Made by a program: the position numbers and the translations under genes. Positions 29,847 to 44,097 of a stretch of DNA of 64,000 nucleotides are shown one piece after another. The stretch covers positions 62,001-126,000 of the forward strand of contig JALCCG010000017.1 in the NCBI GenBank assembly GCA_023212695.1. The letters are read 5' to 3'. The DNA comes from Sporisorium sorghi. Taxonomy: Eukaryota > Basidiomycota > Ustilaginomycetes > Ustilaginales > Ustilaginaceae. Position 1 is the first letter of the stretch; each line of letters begins with the position of its first letter. The notes beneath the pieces were generated by a model, which saw only the letters and a list, made by a program, of their open reading frames with translations, did no database searches and was not told where the DNA came from.

Positions 29847-32621
29847 TCACAACGCAAAATCCTCCTCGTCCGTATCATCCGCACCCAGCGAAGTATCCGC
29901 CTCCAGCGAGCGCGGCCCGGCACCCAGCCCGTTCGACGCCTTCTTGGGCTTCTTGCTCGACCTCGGCTTCATGGTCGGCAGCAACTCCTCTCGGCCCCTC
30001 AGGAAACGAGGATGCGCAAAGCTCGAGTGCGCACCATACAGCTGCACAGCCGTGTTGAGCGTCGACGAAGAACCCCCACCGCCCATCTCGGCTCGCTTGG
30101 CCGCAGCCACCCTCATCTCGGCTGCATCCAGCAAGCGCGAAGACGGGATGCGCTGGAACCCGTACAAGTTCAGCTGACGAATGAAGCTGGCGTTGTTGCC
30201 GTGCTTGAACAGTCGCGGAAGCACGTCGGCAGCAAACTCGTTGGCCACATCCGGCTCGCTCGACAGAATGATCGACGTACCCGCCTCGTCCCATCGGATG
30301 TACTTGCTGTACTGGTCCGGGTTGATCATGAGATGCCACAGCTTCGAAATAAAGGCCGAACAGCTAGCAGCGCCTCCCAGCCTGTCGCGGATCGCCGCAA
30401 CCTGCGCCGTCTCGTCCGTGTTTCCGGAGGCGCTCGTATTGCTCGTAGCGCGTGCCGCGCCTGCTTTGCCCGTCGATGCCTTGCGCATCGAAGTGATGGA
30501 AGCGCCCGAGGCGTCTCCAACCTCGGTCGCTTCGCTCGCCATGCTGTCGGATCGTTCGTGGCCCTCGAAGTGCGACGCCAGCGTAGACGCAAATCCGCTC
30601 GACTCCTTGCGCGCACCGTAGCTCTGCGAGTAGCGCGGAGATTGGCTGTAGGCGCCGGCCTGAGCAGGGCCGTAGTATCCTCCCGTCCCATTGAGTCCAC
30701 GAGCGCCCGCAGCATACGGCGAGCCAGAACTGGCTCCGTACGGCGATTGGCTGAGACGGTCCGCACCGCCATCCTCCGGGCTACGGGCAAAAACAGCCGC
30801 ATTGCCGAAGCGTGGCGACGTAGAGAGGATGCCTGCGGAATAGGTGGGAGCAGCCAGACCATTGCTGAGGCTGCTTCCTCTCCTGTGCGCCGGTCGGTTG
30901 AGCGGAGCATTAGAACCAGGCGAATAGGCGAGACCCATGGATGCGCTCAAGGGACCCGTCGTAGCCGATGGACTGGTTGCGTAAGGGTGGTGTCGCAGCG
31001 GTGCAAGGCCACCAGCTGTGGTGTGGCGATCCGAGCTGTACTGGCGGCTGAGGCTTGCAGCAAGGTTGGCGTTGGACGCGACGGGCGATCGGCTAGCATC
31101 GAGAGGACGTCCCTTGGTGAGCATGGATGGGTTGCCAGGGCTCATCTGGAAGGTGAGACCCAAGCTGGCGTTGGACGGATTGGCTCCATAGCTCGAAGGC
31201 GTGCTGCCGAGCGCCGGGTCTCCCCGCTGTGCCAAGCTCTGACGCATGCGAGCCTGGTACGATGCGCTGTAGGCACCGTAGGCGTAATCGGCCTCGTCCT
31301 CGGTGGCATCATCGTCGTCCATGCGCATCTCCTCGTCCGTCTCGTCGTCGTCAACTAGAGCTGCCGAACGACTTGCCGTCTCCTCGGTGCCGTGCCTCGA
31401 CCTCGACCTCGACCTCGACTCCTTGCGATGGCCCGTCGACGTGAGGCTGGACGACGTGGGTGTGCGCGCATAAGGATGGTCGCGGCCAATGCTGGAGGAG
31501 TAAGTGTAGTTGCTGGAACCGGGCGAGGCAAAGGAAGGACGCGCGTGCTTGTTGTACGAGAAGCGGCGCTGCTTCATCGCTGCAGCGGCCACATCTGCCG
31601 AAGACGACAGCGCACCGGTGCTGTGGTGGTGCTGCGAGCGCGAGGGTCTGCGTGCGCTGGCCGAGCTTGGAGAGCCTCTTGCTTCGTTGCCGCCGAGCGA
31701 CAGCTTGTTGAGGGAGGCAGTGGCCCAGCTGGGGCTCATGATGGCATTCGGGTTGGCGGCTGCCTGGGAAGGAGGCATGGCCTCGTGAAGCTCAGGCGAG
31801 GGCACGCCGTCATCTGGCAGCTCCTTGGGGCCAAAGCAGGGACTCGAAAACGAAAATACCTCGTCGCCGTCGAGTTCGATGCCTGGCTCTGCTGTCGCTC
31901 GATCGGTAGCCGCAGTGGAGCCGCGTGCGTATCTCGATACGGGCTTGCCAAAGCTGTCGTCCTCCTCGTCTTCGTCGTCGTCGAGTGCGGGGCCGCGCAT
32001 GCGCATGGCCGAGGTCTTGAACGAGGTGCTGAGCGAGGGCTTGTTGAAGCTGGTGTAGCTGTATTTTCTGCCTGCCGAGATCGAGTAGAGGTGCGGGTCG
32101 GTGCTCCTGCTGGGCGACCAGTTGCTGGATGTGATCGAGGTGGGCCCGCTCGAGACGCTGGAGCCTTGCAGGGTCGAGTAGCGTGGCGAAAGCATGCTCG
32201 AGTTGAGCGGCGGCAATCGGACGGTTGCGCTGTGGGGAGACTGAGACGCTTTGTGTGGTGCGACCGAGGGCGCATCGGGCGGCGTGGGAATGTCGTTGGG
32301 GGAATGCGAGGCGTGCGAGTTGAGAGCCTCTGGTTCGAGCTTGCCGAAAGTGCCGGGAATGGGCAAAGGCAACTGTGATGCTTCGGCCATATCCGAGTCG
32401 CCGTCGTCTGGGAGACCAGACTTGGGGAGTGTGGCGTGTCTGGCTTGAAGCGCCGCATTCAAGCTCGAGTTGGAGGCGCGCATCTTGGGCGAGAGGACGA
32501 CCGCATTGACGTCGTTGGTGGCGGGTGCGGATGCGGTTGGAACCGAGAAGCCGGTTTGACGGAAAGTCGGAGAGGACTGTGTGTTGGCGCGAGGTGCGCG
32601 AGGCTCTGTGTCGACCGACAT
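29847..32621 (-). CDS. HSF-type DNA-binding domain transcription factor
   Basis: 924 aa. The only recognisable domain is a heat-shock-factor winged helix near the C-terminus, about residues 750-880: SAFISKLWHLMINPD, YIRWDEAGTSIIL, LFKHGNNASFIRQLNLYGF (recognition helix) and HPRFLRGREELLP. The preceding 740 residues are Ser/Ala/Pro-rich and disordered, with acidic patches (DDDEDEEDDS, DDDETDEEMRMDDDDATEDEADY) that may be activation regions. The tail after the domain has a basic KPRSSKKPKKAS patch and ends acidic. HSF-domain proteins in fungi include Hsf1, Sfl1, Mga1 and Skn7; I see no response-regulator domain and no clear coiled-coil trimerisation region after the domain, so I cannot assign a subtype. 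It has a large upstream region (3.6 kb shared with exportin-T), typical of regulators. Confidence 0.9.
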   Translation of the reverse strand: MSVDTEPRAPRANTQSSPTFRQTGFSVPTASAPATNDVNAVVLSPKMRASNSSLNAALQARHATLPKSGLPDDGDSDMAEASQLPLPIPGTFGKLEPEALNSHASHSPNDIPTPPDAPSVAPHKASQSPHSATVRLPPLNSSMLSPRYSTLQGSSVSSGPTSITSSNWSPSRSTDPHLYSISAGRKYSYTSFNKPSLSTSFKTSAMRMRGPALDDDEDEEDDSFGKPVSRYARGSTAATDRATAEPGIELDGDEVFSFSSPCFGPKELPDDGVPSPELHEAMPPSQAAANPNAIMSPSWATASLNKLSLGGNEARGSPSSASARRPSRSQHHHSTGALSSSADVAAAAMKQRRFSYNKHARPSFASPGSSNYTYSSSIGRDHPYARTPTSSSLTSTGHRKESRSRSRSRHGTEETASRSAALVDDDETDEEMRMDDDDATEDEADYAYGAYSASYQARMRQSLAQRGDPALGSTPSSYGANPSNASLGLTFQMSPGNPSMLTKGRPLDASRSPVASNANLAASLSRQYSSDRHTTAGGLAPLRHHPYATSPSATTGPLSASMGLAYSPGSNAPLNRPAHRRGSSLSNGLAAPTYSAGILSTSPRFGNAAVFARSPEDGGADRLSQSPYGASSGSPYAAGARGLNGTGGYYGPAQAGAYSQSPRYSQSYGARKESSGFASTLASHFEGHERSDSMASEATEVGDASGASITSMRKASTGKAGAARATSNTSASGNTDETAQVAAIRDRLGGAASCSAFISKLWHLMINPDQYSKYIRWDEAGTSIILSSEPDVANEFAADVLPRLFKHGNNASFIRQLNLYGFQRIPSSRLLDAAEMRVAAAKRAEMGGGGSSSTLNTAVQLYGAHSSFAHPRFLRGREELLPTMKPRSSKKPKKASNGLGAGPRSLEADTSLGADDTDEEDFAL

Positions 32622-32973
32622 TGTGACGGTGGTGGATGGGCTGTCGAAGCTGGGCCTCGGTGCAGAGAGAGCGAAGTGTCGACAGGGATTGCGAGCGGCA
32701 GCGGATGTGTATGAGGCCTTGCCCGTTCTCCTAGCTTTGCGAGTGAGTTATAAGCAAGGATACGGCTGGAGGATCGGAGTCGAGTGGGCTGTCAAATGGC
32801 TCCCTGACGGCTCAAGAAGGCCGGAGACTGTGTGGGTTGAGACGCTGGTAGAGGAACCAGAGCGAGGCTGATGGATTCGGCTAGAATCTGCTGGCAGCGA
32901 TGCGCTTCGACGCGATGAAGGGTTTGGTGGGTTGTTAGACGAAGAGCTGATATGAAGGATGCCGAGGGTGTTT

Positions 32974-32998
32974 GAGAGAGAGAGAGAGAGAGAGAGAG
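32974..32998 (+). repeat. (GA)n microsatellite upstream of the HSF-type gene
   Basis: A run of GA repeats about 350 bp upstream of the HSF-type start codon (CT on its coding strand), near the expected 5' leader or core promoter. Confidence 0.8.
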
Positions 32999-33083
32999 GA
33001 TGATGGTGAGAAGAAGAAAGCAGCGAGAGCGGGCGGGCGGGCGGAAGGCGGCGTTGGGCCTCTTGGCTTTTTGGTGGGGGCAG

Positions 33084-33108
33084 CGGCGGCGGCGGCGGCG
33101 GCGGCGGC
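33084..33108 (+). repeat. (GGC)n trinucleotide repeat
   Basis: Eight or so GGC units about 460 bp upstream of the HSF-type start codon, in non-coding sequence. Confidence 0.8.
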
Positions 33109-36100
33109 GATGCAGCAACGGGAAAGTGCAGCAGCAAGAAGGAACTGAGATTGCTCAGCTCGGATCGCAGCCTGGCAGCGAGGATCGAAGAAAGCACACA
33201 GGCACACGCAGCGCACGCAGCAAACGCAAGCAGAGTCACACTCACTCACTCGCACACACTCAGACTCGAAAGCGGAACAGCCGACGGTGCAGCTTTCGCA
33301 TCGCTTCCAAAAAAAAGTGACACTCGGGCAGTTTGTCAGTGTGTCATCGAACTCAGCCCCGGTCTCGATTTCGCTTTCGCTCTTTCTCTCGCGTTCGCCT
33401 TCGCCCTCGCCCTGCGCTGCTCTTTCTTCCCCCTCAACACCGTATCCTGTGACTCTGTGACTGCAACTCTGTGTGAGAGCAACGACGGCCAGCCTTGGAA
33501 GAATCGGAAGACGCGCGCGACTTTCCATTGCTCAGCATGGCAAATTGCGTCGCCCCAACCAACGTTGTCACTTGGCTTTGGCGTGGGGTTGCGCGTCAAT
33601 TCTGCATCGCACGCCAGCTGACCGTCCCGTTGGCGCCATTGCGACTGACTCGAACTTCGGTCGTGACGGATAAGCTTCAGCAGCTTCGGTCATCGCCAAG
33701 GCTCCCTTGGCTTTGCTCGCTGTCCCGTCCGTGACGTTACCCATCTCCCGCTCTCCCCTTTACAGTCTTCGCCAAGACAGACACAAGGTGGCGAACGAGC
33801 TCGAACAGATAAGACCACGATGTGACGCGTAGACAGCGCGAGATGTTTCCGGCTCCCAACCGAGATGGAGGGGTTACGAAAAGGGGGTTGTGATCTCAAA
33901 GGAGGAAAGGCCGCGCGACAACGGAATCAGGGGCTTCTGGAAGATTGGAGCAACAGCAGCAGCAGCAACGCGTGTGTGCGTTGCGTGGGGGAAGATCGCT
34001 GAATGGATTGTGCGTCTCTGCAGTTGCTTGCAGTTCTTTGCGGTTCGTGTCGCGATTGCAGCACAAGAGCAGTGTTTTCGGTGTTTCCGGTTTGGACTCT
34101 CTTGGCTGTGTGCCTTGCGTCAGAAGCGCCCGTCCTCACGCGTTTTTGTGAATTGCAGTGGTTAACTATCATCAGTTCACGCGCAACTGCATACAGTATC
34201 ACGACAGCTCCGCCTTCATTCGCATCTTGCACCGCCCCCAGCCAGATACGCACGCGAGTGCTACTCCAGTCAATGTAGAGGGGGAGAGAGAGGTCGAGAT
34301 CGCTGAGTGCAGCATCTCCCTTTCATCGAGGAGGTCACATCGTATCTGAGACATTGGCACTCCGCCGACGCAACAGAAACAGAGCATGACTCGCCCTTGC
34401 CGCTTGCAACGTCATCCTTTGGTCTGTTCCGGCACCGCAACGTTGGCTCTTGCACTTCCAAGCTCGTTCTTTTTCTCTATTCTTCTCATTTCTGTATCTG
34501 CTGGCCAAGACGATGGTGATCAGATCGACAATGTTGCCACAATCCTCTGAGGCTCAGATGAAAGTCCAAGGGCCGAGGCGAGCAAGAACGCGTTTGCGTC
34601 AAAATCAGATCGCGAAAGGGAAAGTTGGGAACGAGGCGGTGCGCGGCGGGCCCTGAGTCGGGATTCTAGACTCACGCTTGCCGAGGATGTGTGGATCGAT
34701 CGACACGGACCCTTCCTTCTCGAAGCAAAGGAAAAACAAAGAACTAGGGTCCACCAACACCATATGAACCCAAAGCATCGGTCGCTGTCCAACCGGACGC
34801 CCAGAACAGTTCACCTTGATGCTGCAGATGACGATACTCAAGATCCTCTCCGTTGAGACACTTTGTCGCTTGAAGTTGGAGTCGAAGAGAGAGAGCGACA
34901 AGGATCTCGTGATCAATCTCTGATGGCTGGCCACGCACGCATCACTGCGTCATTTCCTGCTTGGCCTCCGATTTTTTTGATTTTTTTTTTTTTTTTTTTC
35001 AGTTTTAATTTTCTTTCGGCGACGATCAGGACGTCTGATAACTTCAGGGCGAGAGATAGGGTCATTCGGTTGTCATGCTTGTGTGGCTCGAGTTGAACAT
35101 GATCGTGACGTTGCATAGCCGCACGTGAGAAGCAGCTCTTCCAACATCGGACCTCTCTCCATAGAACGATCCGTCCAGCCGGGCGACGGCCTTGATGCTG
35201 ACAAGCACGCAGCGTGACGCTAACAAGAGGAACAAGCTCGTGTGCGAATGAGCTGAGAGGGCTTGCTCAATCCATCCATTCGCAGCCGGCCAGCCCTTCC
35301 GAACCGAACATGTCAAAAAATAAAGCTGATCTTCGATTTGCGGGGTGAGCCAATCAGCCGCGCGTTCTGTTTCGCCAACAGCCGTCTCTGGAACTATTGC
35401 GTCCAATGTCAGTCCCGCACAATGCCTTGCTCCATCACATCAAAGACATTGGATCGCTTCATCTGCCGACACTATTTCTGATCCCAAGGACAAGGGATGC
35501 CTTTCGAAGATCGACGGACAGTGCAAACGTAGAGGCACCCCAGGCTCGAGATCTGTCTTGCAATGTGAACGGCGTAACATTTTTTTCGTCAAAAAAAAAA
35601 AAAAAACTCTCGCACGATTTTCGCTGGTGTTGATCTTAGAAGAAGAAAAATCGGTTAAAACTTTTTCTTGGCGAGATCACACTACACATCGCTATTTGGC
35701 AGGCTGTTCGGCTGTTTCGCAATTTGTGATTGCGTGTGTCAGTCAGTCAGTCAGTCAGTCAGTCATCACCTTTTTCCATCGTCACAATCTGGTGTTGTTC
35801 TCGATCTTTGCTATCGTCACCCTCTTTCCACTTTTCCACTTTCCCACAGACCAACCACCAATCAGTCACTCCTTGTCCGCCTCTTTACAAAGCAGCGGGA
35901 CAGTCGCCGGCGAGCGCACAATCTCAACTTGGCTACGCACTGCTTGCCTTCATTTCGGCAGCTTGGCACCGTCAACGGCAAACACCAGCACCCTTTGCTA
36001 CGCTTCCCACGCCTTGGCAGCCTTCCAGCTCGGCATCACACCCCGTTCTCCACCAGCAGCATCAGCATAGCCACTTGCCTCTGATGTCGGCATAGCTTCC

Positions 36101-36233
36101 AGACCCATCCTCGATCATCGCCTCCCAACCATTTGCCTCATCGTCTCTGACATCTGTCTGCAGATCAACAAAAGCATCCTGGCTTGCTCGTGGTAGGCGG
36201 GCATAGTTTCGGCGCAACAATCACATTCAAACG

Positions 36234-39200
36234 ATGGAGGAGCAGCTCATTCAGGCCGTCGAGATCGCCTCCAACCCTCTCGCCAATGCAGGCCCCGACG
36301 TCACCTCCCAGGCGCTCCAGTTCCTCGAGCATCTCAAAACCATCACTCACGAGAGCTGGAGCGTAGGATGGTCGGTGTGGTCAGCGCGCAATGCACAGGA
36401 CAGTGGCCCCAAGTACAGCCAGAACGCCCGCATGTTCGGTCTGATGCTCGTCGACGACTTTCTCAGCAACCGCATCAGCCAGTCGAGCGATCCTGCTTCC
36501 GCTGTAGCCTCGCTCCAGCAGTCGGCCGTCGAGTATATCCAGAACGAGTACGTCGCCGGTGCGGGCGATGGTGCTGTGCCTTACATCAAGAACAAGTTTG
36601 CGCAGGTCCTCGCCGTCTTGCTCCTCCAGACCTACAACTTGCCGCCACCATACACCCTCTTGCCTACCCTACTCTCCACCATCCGCGCCCATCCCGCCGC
36701 CTCGCCATCACAACCCTCCACCTCGCAGCTGCCTCTCAACCCACTCACCACCGACCTCGTTTTGCGCGTATTGCACGACCTCTCCGTCACCCTCGGCTCC
36801 GACGTCACCTTGAGAGCCGTCCGTTCCAAAGAGCGTCTGCAGAGGGACGCCGTCATCCGTGACGAGATCCGTGCCAACCATGCTTCCAACATCGCCGAGT
36901 CCGTTTGGCGCATCGTAGAAGAGGGCTTCAACCGCGTCAACTTGGGAGAAAGTGCAAGCGACCCTAACACCTCGGCCGGCGTCCGCAGCATGTCTTTTGC
37001 AAACGCAGTCGATCTCACCGCTGCCGCAACCAAGATCGTCGAGGATTACGTCTCGTGGATCGACATCAACCTCGTCGTCACCAACCACACCGTGCCACTG
37101 CTCTTCAACGTCCTGCATCACCCCATCCCAAAGATCCGCACGGCCGCTGCCGATGCCTTGCACGGCATCGTCAGCAAAGGCATGAAGCCAGCCGACAAGC
37201 TTTCTCTCGCTCAGGCGCTCAATCTGCCCGAGGTCATCACGCCGCTCGAGTCACGCACACGCACCGGTCAATCCGCCCAAAACGGTCACGACGACACGAG
37301 CGACTCCAACATCGAGTTCCGAGAGCACCTCGCTCGCTTGACCAACGGTCTTGTACTCGAAATGTGCAAGATCCTCGAAGAAGGTGCAGCCGAGGAATCG
37401 ACCAAAGCAGCAGCAGAGTCGCTCCTCAACTCGATCTTGCCCCTCGTCCTCGCCTTCCTGTCGGACGAGTACGACGATGCCTCGGAACAGATGTTTTCGG
37501 GTGTCAACATGATCCTCGGCATCTACAAAAAGGCACGTCGACGCGGCGCAGAACTTTCAGGCGCACGCGCCGAGTTCCTCTCCAACCTCATCGGCGTTGC
37601 CCTTCAAAAGATGAGGTTCGACGACGAGGCCGACTGGCCTGCCAGCAGCTTTGGAGCCGCCGACGACGATGACGAGGAAGAGGACGAGGATGACGCCAAG
37701 TTCCTGGAAATGCGAAGGAATCTGCAAACCATTATCGGTGCCATTGCCGCCATCGACGACAAGCTCTTCTCCACCAGCGTCGCGCAGCTCGTTCTCTCGA
37801 CCTTCGCTTCATTCGAAGCAAGCGCCACAGGCTCGGGCGCACAGCTCTCGTGGCAGCAGATCGAACTTGCGCTCTACGTCATCCACTTCTACGGCGACGT
37901 CATGACCACAGCCACCGCAGCACCCAAGGTGGGTCTCTCGCCCGCCATGTTTGTTCAGAGCCCCGAAGCTGGCTCCAAGGGACGCGCTCCCAAACTCGGC
38001 AACGAGGTTCTGGCCAATCTTCCGCTCAGCAATTTGGGCGAGATGGTGCAGAAGCTGGTCCAGTCCAACGTCTCATCGTTTCCTCACCCCGCCGTGCAAC
38101 TACAGTTCTTCGAGTGCTTGGTGCGATACTCGAACTTCTTCGCTGCTCGAAGTGGCTGCGTCTCGGACGCGCTGCCCGCCTTCCTCGACTGGCGCGGCGT
38201 CCACCACGGAAAGCTGGGCGTGCGCAAGCGTGTCAACTACCTGTTGTATCGCTTTGTGCGCGATCTGCGCGCTGTCGCCGCCGTGCCGCTCGACTACGTG
38301 CAGCGGCTGTTGCAAGGCTTGCAGGATCTCTTGGTGGTGCGTGCCGAACTTGCCGAGGTGGCGCCGGACGAGGACCCGCTGATCAAAGCGACAGCGTCCG
38401 CAGGCTACTTTGACAGCCAGCTGTACCTGTTCGAGACGAGCGGCATCTTGATCTCGCTGCTCAACAATGCTCCCAGCGACCAGGTGGTGCTGCTCAAAGC
38501 CATCTCGGAACCGCTCAGCGAGCAGATGCGCCAGGCGGTACAGGCGTTCCAGCGCAACCCGTCCGATTTGACCTCGGTGCTGCAGGTGCACCATCTCATG
38601 TTGGCGCTCAGCAGCCTATCCAAGGGTTTCCCGGACCTCAACCCGAACAGCTCGGCAAACGAGCCGCAGTGGGTGAGCGTGTTCAAGACGATCACGGAGC
38701 AAGTGCTGGTCAGCATCAGCTCGATGAACCAGTTCTCTGTAGTGCGCGAAGCGGCGCGTGGTGCGTTCGCTCGCATGGTCTCGACGTGCGGCAAAGCTGT
38801 TCTGCCCTGCATTCCTGGTCTCATCGATGCGCTGTTGAGCGAGGTGACGTCGCAGGAGCTCGTCGACTTTGTCAACTTTCTGTCGCTGGTGGTCAACAAG
38901 TACAAGGACGACGTCAAGGCGATTGTGGATCAGCTCTTCCTCATCCTGGTCGAGCGCATCTTCTACTTTCTCAACCAAGGTGTTACGGGCACTGACGATG
39001 CGGTGCAAAAGTCGGAGCTGCAGAAGGCGTACATGAATCTGCTGTCTTCGATGGTGCAGTCGGGCATGGAAGGGGTGTTTGTGTCGGACAAGAACGCCGC
39101 GCAGCTGGAGACGCTGCTGCAGAGCGTGGTGTTCTACTCGACCAACTCGGATGCCGCTTGTCAGCGCGCTGCTTTTTCCATTTTGCACCGCTTGGTTGGA

Positions 39201-39557
39201 ACGTGGGGCGGTCCCGCTGGTGGTGTCAACGGCGCCTCTTCCACCGCCTTGCCCGGCTTCGAACGCTTCATCTACGAGACGCTCATCGGGCTCATCTTTG
39301 AAGCGCCGGCCAAGGACAGCTTTGATTTCAGAGACGCGCAAGCACAGATCGTTCTCGGAGAGATCGCGACCCTGGCCAAGACCATCTACAGCAAGAGAGG
39401 AGACGAGATGGTCAACTATCTGCTGCAGGTGTACCTGCCGGGTATCAACTGCCCGCCCGAGTTGGCGCAGGACTTTGCGCAGAACCTCAAGACGCTCGAG
39501 GCCAAGCCGTTTAAGAAGTACCTCGAGGCGTTTATCACCAAGTCGAGAGGCGGGTAG
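36234..39557 (+). CDS. LOS1: Exportin-T (tRNA export karyopherin)
   Basis: 1107 aa, close to yeast Los1 (1100 aa). The importin-beta-like protein carries mature tRNA out of the nucleus with RanGTP. The N-terminal block has AVEIASNPLANAGPDVTSQALQFLE and later ARMFGLMLVDDFL, as in exportin-T N-termini. The middle has the diagnostic stretch FFECLVRYSNFF...FLDWRGVHHGKLGVRKRVNYLLYRFVRDLR at about residues 620-680. The rest is helical HEAT-repeat-like sequence to the end. One acidic loop (DDDDEEEDEDDAK) is at about 477-489. Single exon with ATG at 36234. It is convergent with THI4 (264 bp). Confidence 0.93.
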   Translation: MEEQLIQAVEIASNPLANAGPDVTSQALQFLEHLKTITHESWSVGWSVWSARNAQDSGPKYSQNARMFGLMLVDDFLSNRISQSSDPASAVASLQQSAVEYIQNEYVAGAGDGAVPYIKNKFAQVLAVLLLQTYNLPPPYTLLPTLLSTIRAHPAASPSQPSTSQLPLNPLTTDLVLRVLHDLSVTLGSDVTLRAVRSKERLQRDAVIRDEIRANHASNIAESVWRIVEEGFNRVNLGESASDPNTSAGVRSMSFANAVDLTAAATKIVEDYVSWIDINLVVTNHTVPLLFNVLHHPIPKIRTAAADALHGIVSKGMKPADKLSLAQALNLPEVITPLESRTRTGQSAQNGHDDTSDSNIEFREHLARLTNGLVLEMCKILEEGAAEESTKAAAESLLNSILPLVLAFLSDEYDDASEQMFSGVNMILGIYKKARRRGAELSGARAEFLSNLIGVALQKMRFDDEADWPASSFGAADDDDEEEDEDDAKFLEMRRNLQTIIGAIAAIDDKLFSTSVAQLVLSTFASFEASATGSGAQLSWQQIELALYVIHFYGDVMTTATAAPKVGLSPAMFVQSPEAGSKGRAPKLGNEVLANLPLSNLGEMVQKLVQSNVSSFPHPAVQLQFFECLVRYSNFFAARSGCVSDALPAFLDWRGVHHGKLGVRKRVNYLLYRFVRDLRAVAAVPLDYVQRLLQGLQDLLVVRAELAEVAPDEDPLIKATASAGYFDSQLYLFETSGILISLLNNAPSDQVVLLKAISEPLSEQMRQAVQAFQRNPSDLTSVLQVHHLMLALSSLSKGFPDLNPNSSANEPQWVSVFKTITEQVLVSISSMNQFSVVREAARGAFARMVSTCGKAVLPCIPGLIDALLSEVTSQELVDFVNFLSLVVNKYKDDVKAIVDQLFLILVERIFYFLNQGVTGTDDAVQKSELQKAYMNLLSSMVQSGMEGVFVSDKNAAQLETLLQSVVFYSTNSDAACQRAAFSILHRLVGTWGGPAGGVNGASSTALPGFERFIYETLIGLIFEAPAKDSFDFRDAQAQIVLGEIATLAKTIYSKRGDEMVNYLLQVYLPGINCPPELAQDFAQNLKTLEAKPFKKYLEAFITKSRGG

Positions 39558-39821
39558 ACGGCGAAACTGCGGATACCGTCGAGGTGGCACATCATACACT
39601 CCAAAAAGCTTTTTGTTCATCAATTTAGACACTCTGCATTTCACTGTCAAAAAGCATCACCACAATCAATCAATTCCATTCAACGGACCGCACACACATC
39701 GAAACTCGCTTCTGAGTTCAGACCGGTAAGATTGAACAAGGCAACATTTCAAATTGACCAAAACAGGACGAGCAGAGAGAGAACACTGCGAACGAAGAGG
39801 ACGGCAAGTGGGTTTTTGCAA

Positions 39822-43314
<3,493 letters not shown>

Positions 43315-44081
43315 GTAAGTCGATCGACACTGGCGATCATCGACAGCACCACTCTTCTTCTTCTTCTTCTTCTTCTTCTATCCATCAGCCACCACACATC
43401 GCACGACACTGGGGTAAGCGTCGTATCTCGCAGCGTATAGACGACAGCAGCATCGGCAGGGGAGTGTGGCAGGGTTGGATCGTGGGCCACGGTGACGAGG
43501 AGGTACGACTGGTTGGACAGAGCATCAGCAGAGGCATCGCAGCCAGCCATCGCAGCGACATGACGTGCAAGTCGTCGTAGAGATCGTCATTGGTCAGTGT
43601 TGGAAGCACACTGGAGGTCAGACACAACACCGCTGCGGTGGCATCACATACGTCGAGCAGGCGGATCAGGAGACGATATTTATATGGCTAGGCAGTCGGA
43701 AGACATTGCATGGACAGGATCGTCGATCTCAACGACATCAGCTGCCACAACACACCAACCGCAGTCGGACATATCGGAACGTTGGAGCCTTGCAGGTGTT
43801 TTCACATACAGCGGCGAGGCCACGGTCTGACGGCACAGGTGGCATTGTTCTCAGATGGAGCAGCCTCGGGATTAGCAGAACAATCTACGCAGCACCTACT
43901 AGCCAGGATCGACACGGTGCAAGCTGGCAAAAGTACAATCAACACACAACGACAGCCAAGCCAGCCAGGACTCAGGATGCAGAAGAAGAAGAAGATGGGC
44001 TGTTTGAATACATCGTCTTCACCGCAGTTGCTACAAAACAGATACGCTGACACGCTTTCCACCTTGTCTCTCCACTCACAG
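43315..44081 (+). other. Probable 5' UTR intron of the eL6 gene
   Basis: A strong donor (AAAG|GTAAGT at 43315) and an acceptor (CACTCACAG at 44073-44081) lie upstream of the eL6 ATG with a C/T-rich leader before the donor. A leader intron is common in ribosomal protein genes and would explain the missing gene in this 767-nt stretch. It contains a (CTT)n run at about 43349-43378. I did not find a convincing box C/D or H/ACA snoRNA in it by eye. Confidence 0.45.
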
Positions 44082-44097
44082 CATACATTCCGACAAA

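Larger units (their letters stand above)
32622..36233. promoter_or_regulatory. Large divergent intergenic region, HSF-type factor / exportin-T
   Basis: 3.6 kb with no supported gene, the longest gap in the window. It contains (GA)n at 32974-32998, (GGC)n at about 33084-33108, a T19 tract at 34981-34999, an A16 tract at 35591-35606 and (CAGT)n at about 35738-35766. The part before 36234 is C/T-rich. A TCTGCAG at about 36158-36164 could be the acceptor of a 5' UTR intron of exportin-T. Open frames here are short and of random composition. Confidence 0.4.
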
